NCBI GenBank assembly: GCA_041658685.1
Contig: JBAZZS010000003.1
Coordinates: 124,001 to 188,000 of the forward strand
Source: Candidatus Gracilibacteria bacterium
GTDB lineage: Bacteria > Patescibacteriota > Gracilibacteria > UBA1369 > UBA12473
Reading direction: 5' to 3'
Length of the DNA stretch: 64,000 nt
Below the pieces are notes generated by a model that did no database searches, was not told where the DNA came from, and saw nothing but the letters and a program-made list of their open reading frames with translations. Shown here piece after piece: positions 46,630-55,081 of this stretch; position 1 is the stretch's first letter, and each line of letters begins with the position of its first letter. A program made the position numbers and the translations under genes.

Positions 46630-47919
46630 ATGATCGAAATCTATGATTGGGAATTTGCGTCACCCGATATAAAAAGCCGCATTATGCGCCGCGCGCAAGC
46701 GGATATGGAAGCCATTAAAGGCGTGGCGACCCTGTGGTTGGATCGCGTGAAAAAAGAAGGCGATCAAGCGTTGTTGGCGTATATTCGTGAGTTTGATGAT
46801 CCGTCGTTTGAATTGAGTCGTTTGCGGGTGAGTGAGGCGGATATTGCCGAAGCGTACGAGAAAGTGAAGCCCGAAGTGATTGAGATGATTCGAAAACAGA
46901 TTCAAATTTCACGACGATTTCATGAGGAACAGGCGTCGCGCATTACTCAAGAATGGGAGATCGAAAGTGTGCCCGGAGTGAAAACCGGCGTGCGTGTGGT
47001 GCCTGTGGATGCGGCCGGATTGTATGTGCCTGCAGGAAAAGCGCCGCTTCCGACGGTGGCGCAAATTTTAACCGTCACGGCTAAGGCTGCCGGAGTGCCT
47101 CGTGTGGCCGTTTTTTTTCCTCCCACGGCTCCTAATTATGAAATCATTGTGGCTGCCAAAGAAGCGGGGGCGGATGAAATTTATCGAGTGGGTGGGATTG
47201 CAGCGATTGGGGCTATGACGTTTGGCACGGAGACGGTTCGTCCGGTGCGAATCATTGCCGGGCCCGGAAATCCTTATGTCCAAGCTGCGAAATTGCAGGT
47301 GTTTGGGAAAGTGGGAATTGATATGTTGTCCGGGCCGTCCGAGGCGTTGATTTTGGGGGATGAGACTGCGGATCCTCGATTTTTGGCTGCGGATGTTTTG
47401 TCGCGGTGCGAACATGGACCGGATTCGGCCGGGGTGTTGGCTGTTACGTCGCGTGCGTTGGCCGAGCAGGTGAAAGCTGAAATTATTCGACAATTTAAAA
47501 CGCTTCAGCGTCAAAATTTTATTCAAAAAGCATTGGCAGGGTATAGTGCGATTTTGGTGTTTGAGTCTGAGGATGCGATGATTGATTTTGCCAATGAATA
47601 TGCCGCGGAACATCTTGAAATTCAGATGAAAAATCCGCGAGAGGTGCTGAAGCGTATTCGAAATGCAGGGTCGGTTTTTCTTGGCGATTTTGCGCCGGTT
47701 GCGGTGGGGGATTACGCGAGTGGAACCAATCACTGTTTGCCCACCGGAGTGGCGCCCACGTTTGCGTCACCGGTGCGCGTGGGACTTTTCCAACGAGAAA
47801 TGGAATTTCAAATGTTGACTAAAGAAGGATTGAAAAATTTGAAGTCTATTGTGGAGACGATTTCGGATGTCGAGGGGCTTGATGCGCACAAGAGGAGTGT
47901 TCAGATAAGGTTTGAATAA
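46630..47919 (+). CDS. hisD: Histidinol dehydrogenase
   Basis: 429 residues, normal length. VRVVPVDAAGLYVPAGKAPLPT, IYRVGGIAAIGAMTFGT, IIAGPGNPYVQAAK, GPSEALILGDETADP and the zinc/catalytic parts SRCEHGPDSAG and EHLEIQM are all present. The C-terminal HCLPTGVAPTFASPVRVGLF is conserved. Catalyses the last two oxidations, histidinol to histidine with NAD+. A palindromic repeat lies between hisG and this gene; the two are on the same strand. Confidence 0.96.
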   Translation: MIEIYDWEFASPDIKSRIMRRAQADMEAIKGVATLWLDRVKKEGDQALLAYIREFDDPSFELSRLRVSEADIAEAYEKVKPEVIEMIRKQIQISRRFHEEQASRITQEWEIESVPGVKTGVRVVPVDAAGLYVPAGKAPLPTVAQILTVTAKAAGVPRVAVFFPPTAPNYEIIVAAKEAGADEIYRVGGIAAIGAMTFGTETVRPVRIIAGPGNPYVQAAKLQVFGKVGIDMLSGPSEALILGDETADPRFLAADVLSRCEHGPDSAGVLAVTSRALAEQVKAEIIRQFKTLQRQNFIQKALAGYSAILVFESEDAMIDFANEYAAEHLEIQMKNPREVLKRIRNAGSVFLGDFAPVAVGDYASGTNHCLPTGVAPTFASPVRVGLFQREMEFQMLTKEGLKNLKSIVETISDVEGLDAHKRSVQIRFE

Positions 47920-47930
47920 TTTTTAATTTT

Positions 47931-49130
47931 ATGACATTAGACTCAATGACAAAAATAATAACGATGGATCAAATTTATACCTTGCTCCAACAAAATCGTG
48001 AACAAGAGGCGAAAGAGGCGTTGGTTGAATTTTTGCGCACGCAATTTCCATTGAATCCTAAAAATTTACGATTTTTGCAGTCCGCGGTGTCGCTCAATTC
48101 ATTTAAAGGCGAATTTGAAAGTGAGGGGAAACGTTATTTTTTTAAGACGCACATTGAAGTTGCGGGTGAAATTCGAGAATATGCGGGGGCGAAAATGCTC
48201 GAAGAGGCGGGGTATCCAATGATTGTTCCCGCGTATGTGTGCGTGGATCGCGGTCGGGAATTGTTGGTGTATCCGTTTATTACGGATGCATCGGTTTTTG
48301 ATCTTGTGGCAGGGGAGACTTTTCAAAAGAAAAAAGAGGTTGATTTTGGTGCGTTTTTTCAAGCTCAAAACAAGTTTGATCAGCAGATTTTTAAGGCGTA
48401 TCAACGGAGTTTTCAGCGTAAGGAGAAGTCGGTTTTTCCTGCGGTGCAACAATTGTTTTATTTGCGATTGAATGGGGCGCGATTTCAGGATTTCTATCAA
48501 GGAAAATCGCGAGAGTTTAGTGGGAAGGTTGTTGATTTTGATTCGCTTGCTCGTTCGCGTTGGATTGTGAATGGGAAAGATTGCGGAAGATTGGGTGAAG
48601 CGATTGAACAGGCAAAACGTTTGTTGGCGCCTGAAGCGCAACTTCCTTTTACCGTGGTGGGGCATGGGGATGCGCACAACGGAAATGTTTTTTATGGAGA
48701 AAAAGGGCTGCGGTTGTTTGATCCTGCGTATGCGGGGCGAATGGATCCGTTTTTGGATTTGACCAAGCCGTTGTTTCACAATGTTTTTGCGCGATGGATG
48801 TATTTTCCGCAAGAAGTGGAAACGCGAATAAAGGTTGATTTCAAGATTCGTGAAGGCGTTGTGGAAATCACTCATAATTATGAGTTGGATGAATGGGAAC
48901 GATTGTTTTTGACTTCAAAAATGGAAAATGTTTTGAAGCCGCTGGTGGCGTGGCTTCGGGCACAAGGAGATCTTCCTACGGATTGGGAAGACCGGTTGCG
49001 CTCATCGCTTTTGTGTTGCCCGTTGCTTACTGTGAATTTATTTGATGTGAAAAAATATTCTCCAGCCATGGCCATGCTTGGATTTGCGCGGGTCATGGAA
49101 ATGGCAACTTTTAATTTTAATAATTTATGA
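47931..49130 (+). CDS. Kinase-fold protein (aminoglycoside/choline kinase type) in the his operon
   Basis: 399 residues. The kinase-fold C-lobe has the Brenner motif VVGHGDAHNGNVF (His245-Asn252) and the metal-binding Asp in LRLFDPAYAG (Asp264), followed by DPFLDLTKPLFHNVF. The N-lobe is short, with EGKRYFFKTHIEVAGEIREYAGAKMLEEAG (Lys and Glu of the ATP site). Such enzymes phosphorylate small molecules or sugars. Start at 47931 is 11 bases past hisD; hisH starts 4 bases inside its end (ATGA overlap), so it is firmly part of the his operon. No his pathway step is known to need this fold. Substrate unknown. Confidence 0.8.
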   Translation: MTLDSMTKIITMDQIYTLLQQNREQEAKEALVEFLRTQFPLNPKNLRFLQSAVSLNSFKGEFESEGKRYFFKTHIEVAGEIREYAGAKMLEEAGYPMIVPAYVCVDRGRELLVYPFITDASVFDLVAGETFQKKKEVDFGAFFQAQNKFDQQIFKAYQRSFQRKEKSVFPAVQQLFYLRLNGARFQDFYQGKSREFSGKVVDFDSLARSRWIVNGKDCGRLGEAIEQAKRLLAPEAQLPFTVVGHGDAHNGNVFYGEKGLRLFDPAYAGRMDPFLDLTKPLFHNVFARWMYFPQEVETRIKVDFKIREGVVEITHNYELDEWERLFLTSKMENVLKPLVAWLRAQGDLPTDWEDRLRSSLLCCPLLTVNLFDVKKYSPAMAMLGFARVMEMATFNFNNL

Positions 49131-49744
49131 AAAAAATAGTGGTCATTGATTATGGCGCCGGGAATGTGAAAAGCGTGTGCAATGCACTCGATCGCTTGGA
49201 TGCGTTGTACGAAATCAGCGGCGATCCGAAAATTGTGACGCAGGCGAAAAAAGTGATTTTCCCGGGAGTAGGAGCCGCGGGTGCGACCATGGCCGTGCTT
49301 CGCGAACGCGGGTTGGATGAAGCGATTCGTGGGCTTCGCGTTCCGGTGTTTGGAATTTGTTTGGGCATGCAACTTTTGTTTGAAAAATCCGAGGAAGGGG
49401 ATACGAAAGGGTTGGGGATTTTGCCGGGAGTGGTGAAGAAATTTAATGCAATTCAGCGATGGGAGGCAGTGTCCACCACTTTGAAAATTCCGCAGATCGG
49501 ATGGAATTTAGTTAAATTTGCGGATTCAAAATCGCCGCTGATTAAAGATATCCCCGATGAGTCGTATTTTTATTTTGTACACTCGTATGCGGCGCCGTTG
49601 TGCGAATTCACGACGGGCGTGGCTTTTTATGGGCAACCGTTTACGGCCATGATTCAAAAAGATAATTTTTTTGGCACGCAATTTCATCCGGAAAAATCCG
49701 GAGACGTGGGACAACAACTTTTAGGTAACTTTTTAAACTTATAA
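49127..49744 (+). CDS. hisH: Imidazole glycerol phosphate synthase, glutaminase subunit
   Basis: 205 residues. Triad: nucleophile Cys in VFGICLGMQLLFE, His and Glu in FGTQFHPEKSGD. IDYGAGNVKSVCNALDRLDA and KVIFPGVGAAG are also conserved. Releases ammonia from glutamine and passes it through the HisF barrel. Partner HisF is fused to HisA in the next gene (16-base gap). Overlaps the kinase gene by 4 bases. Confidence 0.96.
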   Translation: MKKIVVIDYGAGNVKSVCNALDRLDALYEISGDPKIVTQAKKVIFPGVGAAGATMAVLRERGLDEAIRGLRVPVFGICLGMQLLFEKSEEGDTKGLGILPGVVKKFNAIQRWEAVSTTLKIPQIGWNLVKFADSKSPLIKDIPDESYFYFVHSYAAPLCEFTTGVAFYGQPFTAMIQKDNFFGTQFHPEKSGDVGQQLLGNFLNL

Positions 49745-49760
49745 TAATGATTTCAATGTT

Positions 49761-51257
49761 ATGAAAAAAACTATTTTTATTCCCGCAATTGATCTCATTG
49801 GTGGGCGCTGTGTGCGGCTTACTCAAGGCGCGTATGACGCGTGTACGTCGTACGATTCTTCGCCGATTCAAATGGCGCGTTTGTTTGAACGTATGGGTTA
49901 TGAATGGTTGCACATCATTGATTTGGAAGGCGCGCGCGCCGGAGAGTTGAAAAATTTAAAAATCATTCGCGAAATCGTGGCGCAGACTTCTTTGAAAGTG
50001 CAGGTTGGAGGAGGGATTCGGTCGTTGTCTGCGATAAAGGAATTATTGAACAGTGGCGTGGCTCGTGTTTTGATTGGAAGTCTTGCGGTCAAGGAACCGG
50101 ACGTGGTTGCGCAGGCGATTCAGCAATTTGGGACCGAGCGAATCGCGGTGGCCATGGATGTGCGCGGAGGGGAGGTGTGCATTTCGGGGTGGGAAGAAAA
50201 AACGGGTTTGGCGCCGGAGATTTTTGTGGAGAAAATGAAGACACTTGGGGTGACGGTGATTTTGTGCACGGATATTGAAAGTGATGGCATGATGAAAGGT
50301 CCGAATGTGGAGTTGTATGCGCGATTGGTCCGTGAATTTCCGGGAATAAAATGGATTGCGGCCGGAGGGGTTTCGTTCCGAGATCGGGAACGATTGCAAC
50401 AAGTTGGCGTGGATTTTGCGGTGATGGGAAAAGCGTTTTATGAGGGAAATTTTTTGGCAAAACGCGTGATCCCGTGTTTGGATATTAAAGAGGGACGTGT
50501 GGTGAAGGGCGCGAGTTTTACGAATTTGAAAGATGCCGGAGATCCGGTGAAATTGGCGGCTTTTTATGATCGCGAAGGCGCGGATGAATTGGTATTTTTG
50601 GATATTACCGCTACGTCCGACAAACGAAAAATGGTGGCGGATTTAGCTCAGCGTGTGTCTAAGGCGATTTCAATTCCGTTCACGATTGGAGGAGGGATTT
50701 CAACGGTTGAGGATGTAAAAAATGCATTGCAGGCGGGCGCGGATAAGGTTTCGATTGAGTCTGCGGCGGTGCTGAATCCGGGATTGGTGAGTGAAGCGGC
50801 GGCGTTGTGCGGATCGCAGGCCGTGGTGATTTCAGTGTCGCCTCGTCGTGCGAAAAGTGGTTGGGAAATTTTTATCAAAGGCGGTCGTGAAAATACGGGA
50901 CGAGATTTGGTGGAATTTTTGCGAGAGATGCAGGAACGAGGCGCCGGAGAAATTTTACTCAATTCCGTGGATGAAGATGGACAAGGAAATGGGTATGATT
51001 TGGAAATGTTGAAGGCTGCGCGAGACGTTTTGACGATTCCGTTGATTGCATCGAGTGGAGCCGGGGAGTTAGAGCATTTTTATGACGGGATTGCGCAAGG
51101 TGGGGCAGATGCGGTTTTGGCAGCGTCGGTGTTTCACTATGGGAAATTTTCGGTGCAGGAAGTGAAAAATTATTTGAGCACGAAAGGAGTATGTATGAGA
51201 AATTTTTCTCCTGCTCTATATAAAAAGGGGGTCCCCCTGCCCCCGCGATCATCGTAG
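49761..51257 (+). CDS. HisA-HisF fusion (two barrels in one chain)
   Basis: 498 residues. Residues 1-230 are HisA (ProFAR isomerase): FIPAIDLIGGRCVRLTQG (Asp11), VGGGIRSLSAI and IAVAMDVRGGEVCISGWEEK (Asp133) keep both catalytic Asp. Residues 232-480 are HisF: RVIPCLDIKEGRVVKGASF (Asp241, equal to Asp11 of T. maritima HisF), FTIGGGISTVEDV and LLNSVDEDGQGNGYDLEML. The catalytic Asp130 of HisF aligns with Ser360 (VVISVSPRR): the spacing 119 is identical, so the acid is truly replaced. The last 12 residues run through a GGGGGTCCCCC palindrome and look like run-on. HisA and HisF catalyse adjacent steps; their fusion is very rare. Confidence 0.93.
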   Translation: MKKTIFIPAIDLIGGRCVRLTQGAYDACTSYDSSPIQMARLFERMGYEWLHIIDLEGARAGELKNLKIIREIVAQTSLKVQVGGGIRSLSAIKELLNSGVARVLIGSLAVKEPDVVAQAIQQFGTERIAVAMDVRGGEVCISGWEEKTGLAPEIFVEKMKTLGVTVILCTDIESDGMMKGPNVELYARLVREFPGIKWIAAGGVSFRDRERLQQVGVDFAVMGKAFYEGNFLAKRVIPCLDIKEGRVVKGASFTNLKDAGDPVKLAAFYDREGADELVFLDITATSDKRKMVADLAQRVSKAISIPFTIGGGISTVEDVKNALQAGADKVSIESAAVLNPGLVSEAAALCGSQAVVISVSPRRAKSGWEIFIKGGRENTGRDLVEFLREMQERGAGEILLNSVDEDGQGNGYDLEMLKAARDVLTIPLIASSGAGELEHFYDGIAQGGADAVLAASVFHYGKFSVQEVKNYLSTKGVCMRNFSPALYKKGVPLPPRSS

Positions 51258-51289
51258 CAATTCTTTTATTACCCTTTTATTAAAAAAAT

Positions 51290-51910
51290 ATGAACAATAA
51301 CACTTTTAATTCTTCGATTCTCGATTTTGATAAATTGAACGGCCTGATTCCGGCTGTGATTCAGGATGTGACCACGCGCGAGGTGTTGATGGTGGGTTTT
51401 ATGAATAAAGTCGCTGTGGAAAAAACTCTCGCGGATCAACGCGTGACGTTTTGGAGTCGGACCAAGCAACGGTTGTGGCAAAAAGGAGAAGAGTCAGGGC
51501 ATTTTCTCAAGGTTCGCGATATTAAAGTGGATTGCGATCAAGATACGATCCTCGTTTTGGCAGAGCCCATGGGCCCAACGTGTCACACCGGGGAACGCAC
51601 TTGTTTTGGAGAAAACAGTCGCGGGATTGGATTTTTGGGCGCGTTGTTTGATTTGATCCAATGGCGTAAACAAGAATGTCCTAAAGGCTCTTACACCACG
51701 TCACTGTTTGAAAAAGGGCTTCCTGAAATTCTTGCAAAAGTTGAAGAAGAATCTGAGGAAGTTTGTCGTGCGGCTCGTGAAGAAACGCGTGAACGTTTGG
51801 CTGAAGAAACTGCGGATTTGCTCTATCACACGTGGGTTTTGCTCGCAGAAAAGAAGGTGTCTCTGGAGGAGGTTGTTGCGGTTTTGGAGAAGCGCGCAGA
51901 GAAAAAATAG
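51290..51910 (+). CDS. hisIE: Bifunctional phosphoribosyl-AMP cyclohydrolase / phosphoribosyl-ATP pyrophosphatase
   Basis: 206 residues. HisI part: PAVIQDVTTREVLMVGFMNK, VTFWSRTKQRLWQKGEESGH, DCDQDTILVLAEPMGPTCHTGERTCF with the zinc and Mg ligands. HisE part: LFEKGLPEILAKVEEESEEVCRAAREE and AEETADLLYHTWVLLAEKKV, the four-helix MazG-like fold. Together they do steps 2 and 3 of the pathway. Fused order I-E is the common bacterial one. Last gene of the his operon. Confidence 0.96.
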   Translation: MNNNTFNSSILDFDKLNGLIPAVIQDVTTREVLMVGFMNKVAVEKTLADQRVTFWSRTKQRLWQKGEESGHFLKVRDIKVDCDQDTILVLAEPMGPTCHTGERTCFGENSRGIGFLGALFDLIQWRKQECPKGSYTTSLFEKGLPEILAKVEEESEEVCRAAREETRERLAEETADLLYHTWVLLAEKKVSLEEVVAVLEKRAEKK

Positions 51911-51965
51911 TGATTTGAGTAGAGCTACGGTAAAATGAAATTCATCAACTTTTTATGAATTTTTT

Positions 51966-53153
51966 ATGAAAAAATTTTCTGTTTTTGTTTCGTTGTTTTT
52001 GTTTGGCCTTTTTTTAAGTCCTGCGCTCACGCAGGCCGGAGCGTTGTATGATGATGTTTATGATACGGATTCGGCGGTTGAGGCGCTTACGTATTTAACG
52101 GATTATGGCGTGGTGGAGGGATATGGCGATGGGACTTTTCATCCGCTCGGGTTGATCAATCGTGCGGAATTTACAAAAATGGTGGTGGAAGGCGTGTTGG
52201 GGGTGACACCGGATGAGACGTTTTACCGGAATTGTTTCCCGGACGTGAACGACGAGTGGTATGCCAAATATGTGTGTTATGCCAAGGGGTTGGGATGGGT
52301 GGAAGGGTATCCGGACGGGTTCCATCCCGCGGATAATATTATGCGTTCCGAAGCGGTTAAAATCGTGGGCGAAGCGTATGAATGGGAAAATTTGGGTACA
52401 TTGGAGTATAGCCGTTTTTCTGATAATCAGGCTGAAAGCGCTTGGTTTCATCCCTATTTGATGAAGGCCGAAGAACGCGGACTTTTTGATACGCTCGATT
52501 ATTATATCTCTCCGAATGAATTGATTACGCGCAAGCAAATGAGTGTGTTGTTGTATCGTGCCATGAATAATGAGGCCGGAACGCCGGTGGAGGTGGCGTC
52601 GTTGTCCGGAGAGGATCTTTCGTATGAGGATGTGTTGGCCACCGGGCTCACGGCGAATTATCCGGGAGATATGGATTTTCCGGCGTATTCGCAGAGCGGT
52701 TGGTCTTACGGGTGTTACACGTTTGCGGTGAAAAATGTATTGGCTTTCAAGTATGATTTTATTTTGAATGTATCGGAAATGCAGGATCGAATCGGATGGG
52801 ATGGCGCGTTTATTTGGACACCCGAGGAAGCGCAAAATTTTGCAACCGAATACGATGTGGATGATGTTTTTACCTACAACGGGACTGCGGAATTTTTCTT
52901 GAAAAAACTCGCGATGGGGGATCCCATGGTTTTGTATATTCCTTATTATGTGGGGAGTGAAAATATTGGACATCAAGTTGCGGCGTATTCGTTTGATGAA
53001 AATGGCGTGTGGATTGCGGACAGTTTGAGCGGCGGGGTGCAACGTCAAATTCCCTGGAGCGATGTGTTTGTGGATGGAGCGCATTTTACCACCAATCTCA
53101 CCGAGCTTCGTCAAATGAAGGGCGGGGCAGAGTACAAAACGCAGGGATTTTAG
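51966..53153 (+). CDS. SLH-anchored protein with C39-like cysteine peptidase domain
   Basis: 395 residues. Signal peptide (residues 1-24), then three SLH repeats (YLTDYGVVEGYGDGTFHPLGLINRAEF; FPDVNDEWYAKYVCYAKGLGWVEGYPDG; a third with NELITRKQMSVLLYRAMN). Residues about 225-395 look like a C39/papain-like fold: Cys in SYGCYTFAVKN, His in NIGHQVAAYSFDENGVWIAD with Asp following. SLH would hold it at the cell surface. It may cleave peptides outside the cell or process exported ones; activity is inferred from these three residues. Follows hisIE by 55 bases. Confidence 0.75.
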   Translation: MKKFSVFVSLFLFGLFLSPALTQAGALYDDVYDTDSAVEALTYLTDYGVVEGYGDGTFHPLGLINRAEFTKMVVEGVLGVTPDETFYRNCFPDVNDEWYAKYVCYAKGLGWVEGYPDGFHPADNIMRSEAVKIVGEAYEWENLGTLEYSRFSDNQAESAWFHPYLMKAEERGLFDTLDYYISPNELITRKQMSVLLYRAMNNEAGTPVEVASLSGEDLSYEDVLATGLTANYPGDMDFPAYSQSGWSYGCYTFAVKNVLAFKYDFILNVSEMQDRIGWDGAFIWTPEEAQNFATEYDVDDVFTYNGTAEFFLKKLAMGDPMVLYIPYYVGSENIGHQVAAYSFDENGVWIADSLSGGVQRQIPWSDVFVDGAHFTTNLTELRQMKGGAEYKTQGF

Positions 53154-53184
53154 AAAAGGGTATTAAATTAAACTTATCAAGTTT

Positions 53185-54711
53185 ATGATAACCAAATTTT
53201 ATAATGATTTAGATAGGGTAAATAAAGCACTAGTGACTTTTCTTAATAACTATTCGAGATCAAGGATACTTCAGGACTTTTCTATATCTATTTTTAGATC
53301 ATTTTTTTATGGTAATCTAATTAATATTTTTTTTGTTAATTTGAATAAAACTAATATTGAAGAATTCGATTTTTCAAAAGATAAAATTAAAAATAAATAT
53401 AAAAAAATAAGAAGTAAAATTAAACTTGCAATTTCCTCGAAATATAAGCTCGATGAGAGATATTATTCTCTATTTAAGAATCGGGTAAAAGTTGATTTTC
53501 CGGATTTTTTTAGATTAATTTCTGAAATAGAAAGCACTCTAAATATAAATAAAACGAGAAAATATTTAATAGATAAAGAAAAAGAGATTAGAAAGTCTGG
53601 AAAATCTAATAAAGATATTAATTTATTTTTTTTAACCAAGATTCTTGAAGTGTGTGTGAAAAAAAAGACATTTTTTCTAAGCCCTGATAGTATTCAAAAA
53701 ACGGTTAAAATTGTCGAAAAAAATGTTCTATCTAAATTTTCTAAAAAAATTATTAAAAAATTAATGAGAGTTAGTATGAGAATGTTGCCTTTACAGAAAA
53801 TTTGCCGAGGGAAGTTTGAGAATGCACTTTATATTCGATGGAAAGACCCCCTTGATTTGTTGGAATGTTTGATTGAGTTTTCTATTGTAGCAGGGGAAGA
53901 ACATAAAAATAAATTAACTAAAACACTTGATAGGAATAATGATTATTATAAAAAAAATGTTTTAATAAAAATTCATGCTCGAGCCTTGCAAATATCCAAT
54001 GAAATTTTTGTTTTATTGAAATCTGGTTATGCCGATGGTGCAAATGCGAGGTGGCGGAGCCTTCATGAACTAGCAGTTATTGCTTTCTTTTTAAAGCAGA
54101 ATAATGATGAAGTATCAAAAAGATATTTAGAACATGAGGCTATTAAAAGATTTAAAGAGGCAAAAGATTATAAAAAGATTTATGAAAAATTTGGGTATCT
54201 TCCCTTTGACAGGAAGGAATTTAATAAAATAGAAAAAGAACATGATGATTTGATCGGAAAATACGGCAAAGAATTTGAATATATGAATGGCTTTGAGTGG
54301 ATCCCTAAAATAATCTTATCGAATCGTAATTTTCGAGAATTAGAAGAATATGTTAATTTTTCAGATTTTCGTGTTTTTTATAATTTGTCGTGTAATGCTG
54401 TTCATGGCGGGGCAAGAGGTTTTTATCGTTTAGGGTTAATGAATAAACATCAAAACAGTTTGCATTTAGTTGGATCAAGTAATTATGGGCTTGCAGACCC
54501 GATTGGAAATACTGCCCTTTCTTTATTTTATATAAATTATTGTTTATTTGTAATGGAACCAGATTTTATGAGTATTATACAAATGCAAACAATGAGTAGT
54601 TATGTTAATGAGTTGCGTCCTAAAGTGATTAAAATTCAAAAACAAATAGAAAAGGAGGATTTTTTGTTAAATTCAGTTCATAAGGCGAAATTAATTCGGA
54701 AACCTCGTTAA
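53185..54711 (+). CDS. DUF5677-like / HEPN-like protein in an AT-rich island
   Basis: 508 residues with strong AT bias (Lys, Ile, Asn, Phe rich) unlike its neighbours, a sign of transfer. The N-terminal 210 residues are helical and unrecognised. The C-terminal half resembles DUF5677: EIFVLLKSGYADGANARWRS, LHELAVIAFFLKQ, RYLEHEAIKRFKEAKDYKKIY, FYNLSCNAVHGGARGF. The motif RWRSLH (R289 to H294) fits the R-x4-6-H pattern of HEPN RNases. It converges on the TIR gene, stops 3 bases apart. A role in defence is inferred from the pairing with TIR; not proven. Confidence 0.65.
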   Translation: MITKFYNDLDRVNKALVTFLNNYSRSRILQDFSISIFRSFFYGNLINIFFVNLNKTNIEEFDFSKDKIKNKYKKIRSKIKLAISSKYKLDERYYSLFKNRVKVDFPDFFRLISEIESTLNINKTRKYLIDKEKEIRKSGKSNKDINLFFLTKILEVCVKKKTFFLSPDSIQKTVKIVEKNVLSKFSKKIIKKLMRVSMRMLPLQKICRGKFENALYIRWKDPLDLLECLIEFSIVAGEEHKNKLTKTLDRNNDYYKKNVLIKIHARALQISNEIFVLLKSGYADGANARWRSLHELAVIAFFLKQNNDEVSKRYLEHEAIKRFKEAKDYKKIYEKFGYLPFDRKEFNKIEKEHDDLIGKYGKEFEYMNGFEWIPKIILSNRNFRELEEYVNFSDFRVFYNLSCNAVHGGARGFYRLGLMNKHQNSLHLVGSSNYGLADPIGNTALSLFYINYCLFVMEPDFMSIIQMQTMSSYVNELRPKVIKIQKQIEKEDFLLNSVHKAKLIRKPR

Positions 54712-54713
54712 GT

Positions 54714-55081
54714 TTATAATAGTTGTTGTTTGCAATAATTAATAATTTTTTCTGTGTCGATGGATTTAAATTTTTTACCTTGAAATGCCTCGCAAAATCC
54801 TGCATTTCTAGGTTTAGTCCCAATAAATAAGGTAAGAATTCTTTTTTTAAGTGCTAATGCGAAACCGCATTCTTGTTCAGTATATGGCTTGAAATTATAT
54901 GTATTAGTTCTTAGTGCGATAAAAATACCACAGGTAGATAGTTCGGTGATAATTCTATCTCGCCATTCGATGGTCCCAGGGATGTCTTCATGAGCAAGAA
55001 AAATTTTAATTCCATATTTTTCTAGCTCTTTTTTGATTTTGCCTGCTAATTTTTTGTCTTCACTCGCGTGTGATAAGAAAA
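54714..55081 (-). CDS. TIR domain half of a frameshifted gene
   Basis: About 122 residues in the -1 frame relative to the winged-helix half, without an AUG. It starts inside the A8 run and reads KIFLSHASEDKKLAGKIKKE, then YGIKIFLAHEDIPGTIEWRD, STCGIFIALRTNTYNFK and PYTEQECGFALALKKRILTL. These are the strand/helix signatures of a TIR domain (SHASEDK box 1; a Glu in TEQECGF at the place of the catalytic Glu of NADase TIRs). TIR effectors in bacteria cleave NAD+ or make signalling nucleotides. Expression needs a -1 shift on the A8 run or repair of an indel. It converges on the HEPN-like gene. Confidence 0.7.
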
